Source: Flavobacterium defluvii
GTDB taxonomy: Bacteria; Bacteroidota; Bacteroidia; Flavobacteriales; Flavobacteriaceae
Direction of reading: 5' to 3'
Assembly (NCBI RefSeq): GCF_900129555.1
Contig: NZ_FQWC01000006.1
Coordinates: 124,001-188,000 of the forward strand
DNA length: 64,000 nt
Under the pieces are notes generated by a model. It had not been told where the DNA came from. It saw nothing but the letters and a program-made list of their open reading frames with translations, and ran no database searches. The position numbers and the translations under genes were made by a program. Positions 63,984-64,000 of this stretch are shown here, piece after piece. The first letter of the stretch is position 1; each line of letters opens with the position of its first letter.

Positions 63984-64000
63984 ATGGCATGAAAATATAT

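Overview
The window is a chromosomal segment of a member of the Bacteroidota, most likely a Flavobacterium. The support is low GC, very short or absent Shine-Dalgarno sites, many -7 boxes of the TAnnTTTG type just upstream of genes, and family-typical genes (SprF/DUF5723-type barrel, DUF4249 lipoprotein beside a TonB-dependent receptor, PUR/DUF3276, long NusB, monomeric IDH). No rRNA, tRNA, prophage or CRISPR array was seen.

Layout. 1-8.9 kb is a surface-polysaccharide locus: four glycosyltransferases, an FdtA-type sugar ketoisomerase, a DegT/FdtB-type aminotransferase, a left-handed-helix acyltransferase, a FemAB/GNAT-like transferase and a Wzx-type flippase. It ends in a TRIC-like channel gene. 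9.5-15.7 kb is the conserved RDD / SpoIIM / DUF4129 / DUF4350 / MoxR / DUF58 envelope module. 15.8-25.9 kb holds a phosphatase-superfamily exoenzyme, a TrmH methyltransferase, RelA/SpoT, a Fur-family regulator, purA, nudK, an S41 protease, a hexameric tyrosine-coordinated haem protein and an L,D-transpeptidase. 26-33 kb carries guaB, a beta-barrel/lipoprotein pair, HMG-CoA lyase, a SatD-DUF3307 gene pair and pyrD. 33.6-47 kb is mixed housekeeping and hydrolases (FGE-like protein, pepT, yajC, nusB, leucine-type dehydrogenase, ABC exporter, csaA, Rnk/GreA-like factor). 47-53 kb is a leftward block with cytochrome c, a dual cyclophilin-FKBP, MFS, cupin, sugar isomerase, FMN reductase, archaemetzincin and a Y1 (RAYT-type) transposase. 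53.9-64 kb holds trmD, rplS, icd, a TonB receptor with its DUF4249 lipoprotein, thiamine pyrophosphokinase, rlmF and a probable structured RNA.

The most unusual signals are not ordinary genes. (1) Eight alternating TATTAC/GTAATA half-sites spaced exactly 14 bp apart run over the promoter of the SatD-like gene, whose product has palm-cyclase-like motifs plus an HTH and is translationally coupled to a DUF3307 membrane protein. (2) A mosaic array of twelve short palindromes, about 660 bp, abuts the RAYT-type transposase, a REPtron-like arrangement. (3) A small hairpin repeat (loop core TGAGCGAAGTCGA, stems that covary) occurs five times, once in frame inside the aminotransferase gene. (4) Two leader RNAs with mutually exclusive hairpins are visible, one upstream of the Rnk/GreA-like gene and one at the right edge. 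Many intergenic gaps hold other dispersed inverted repeats and heptanucleotide tandem repeats.
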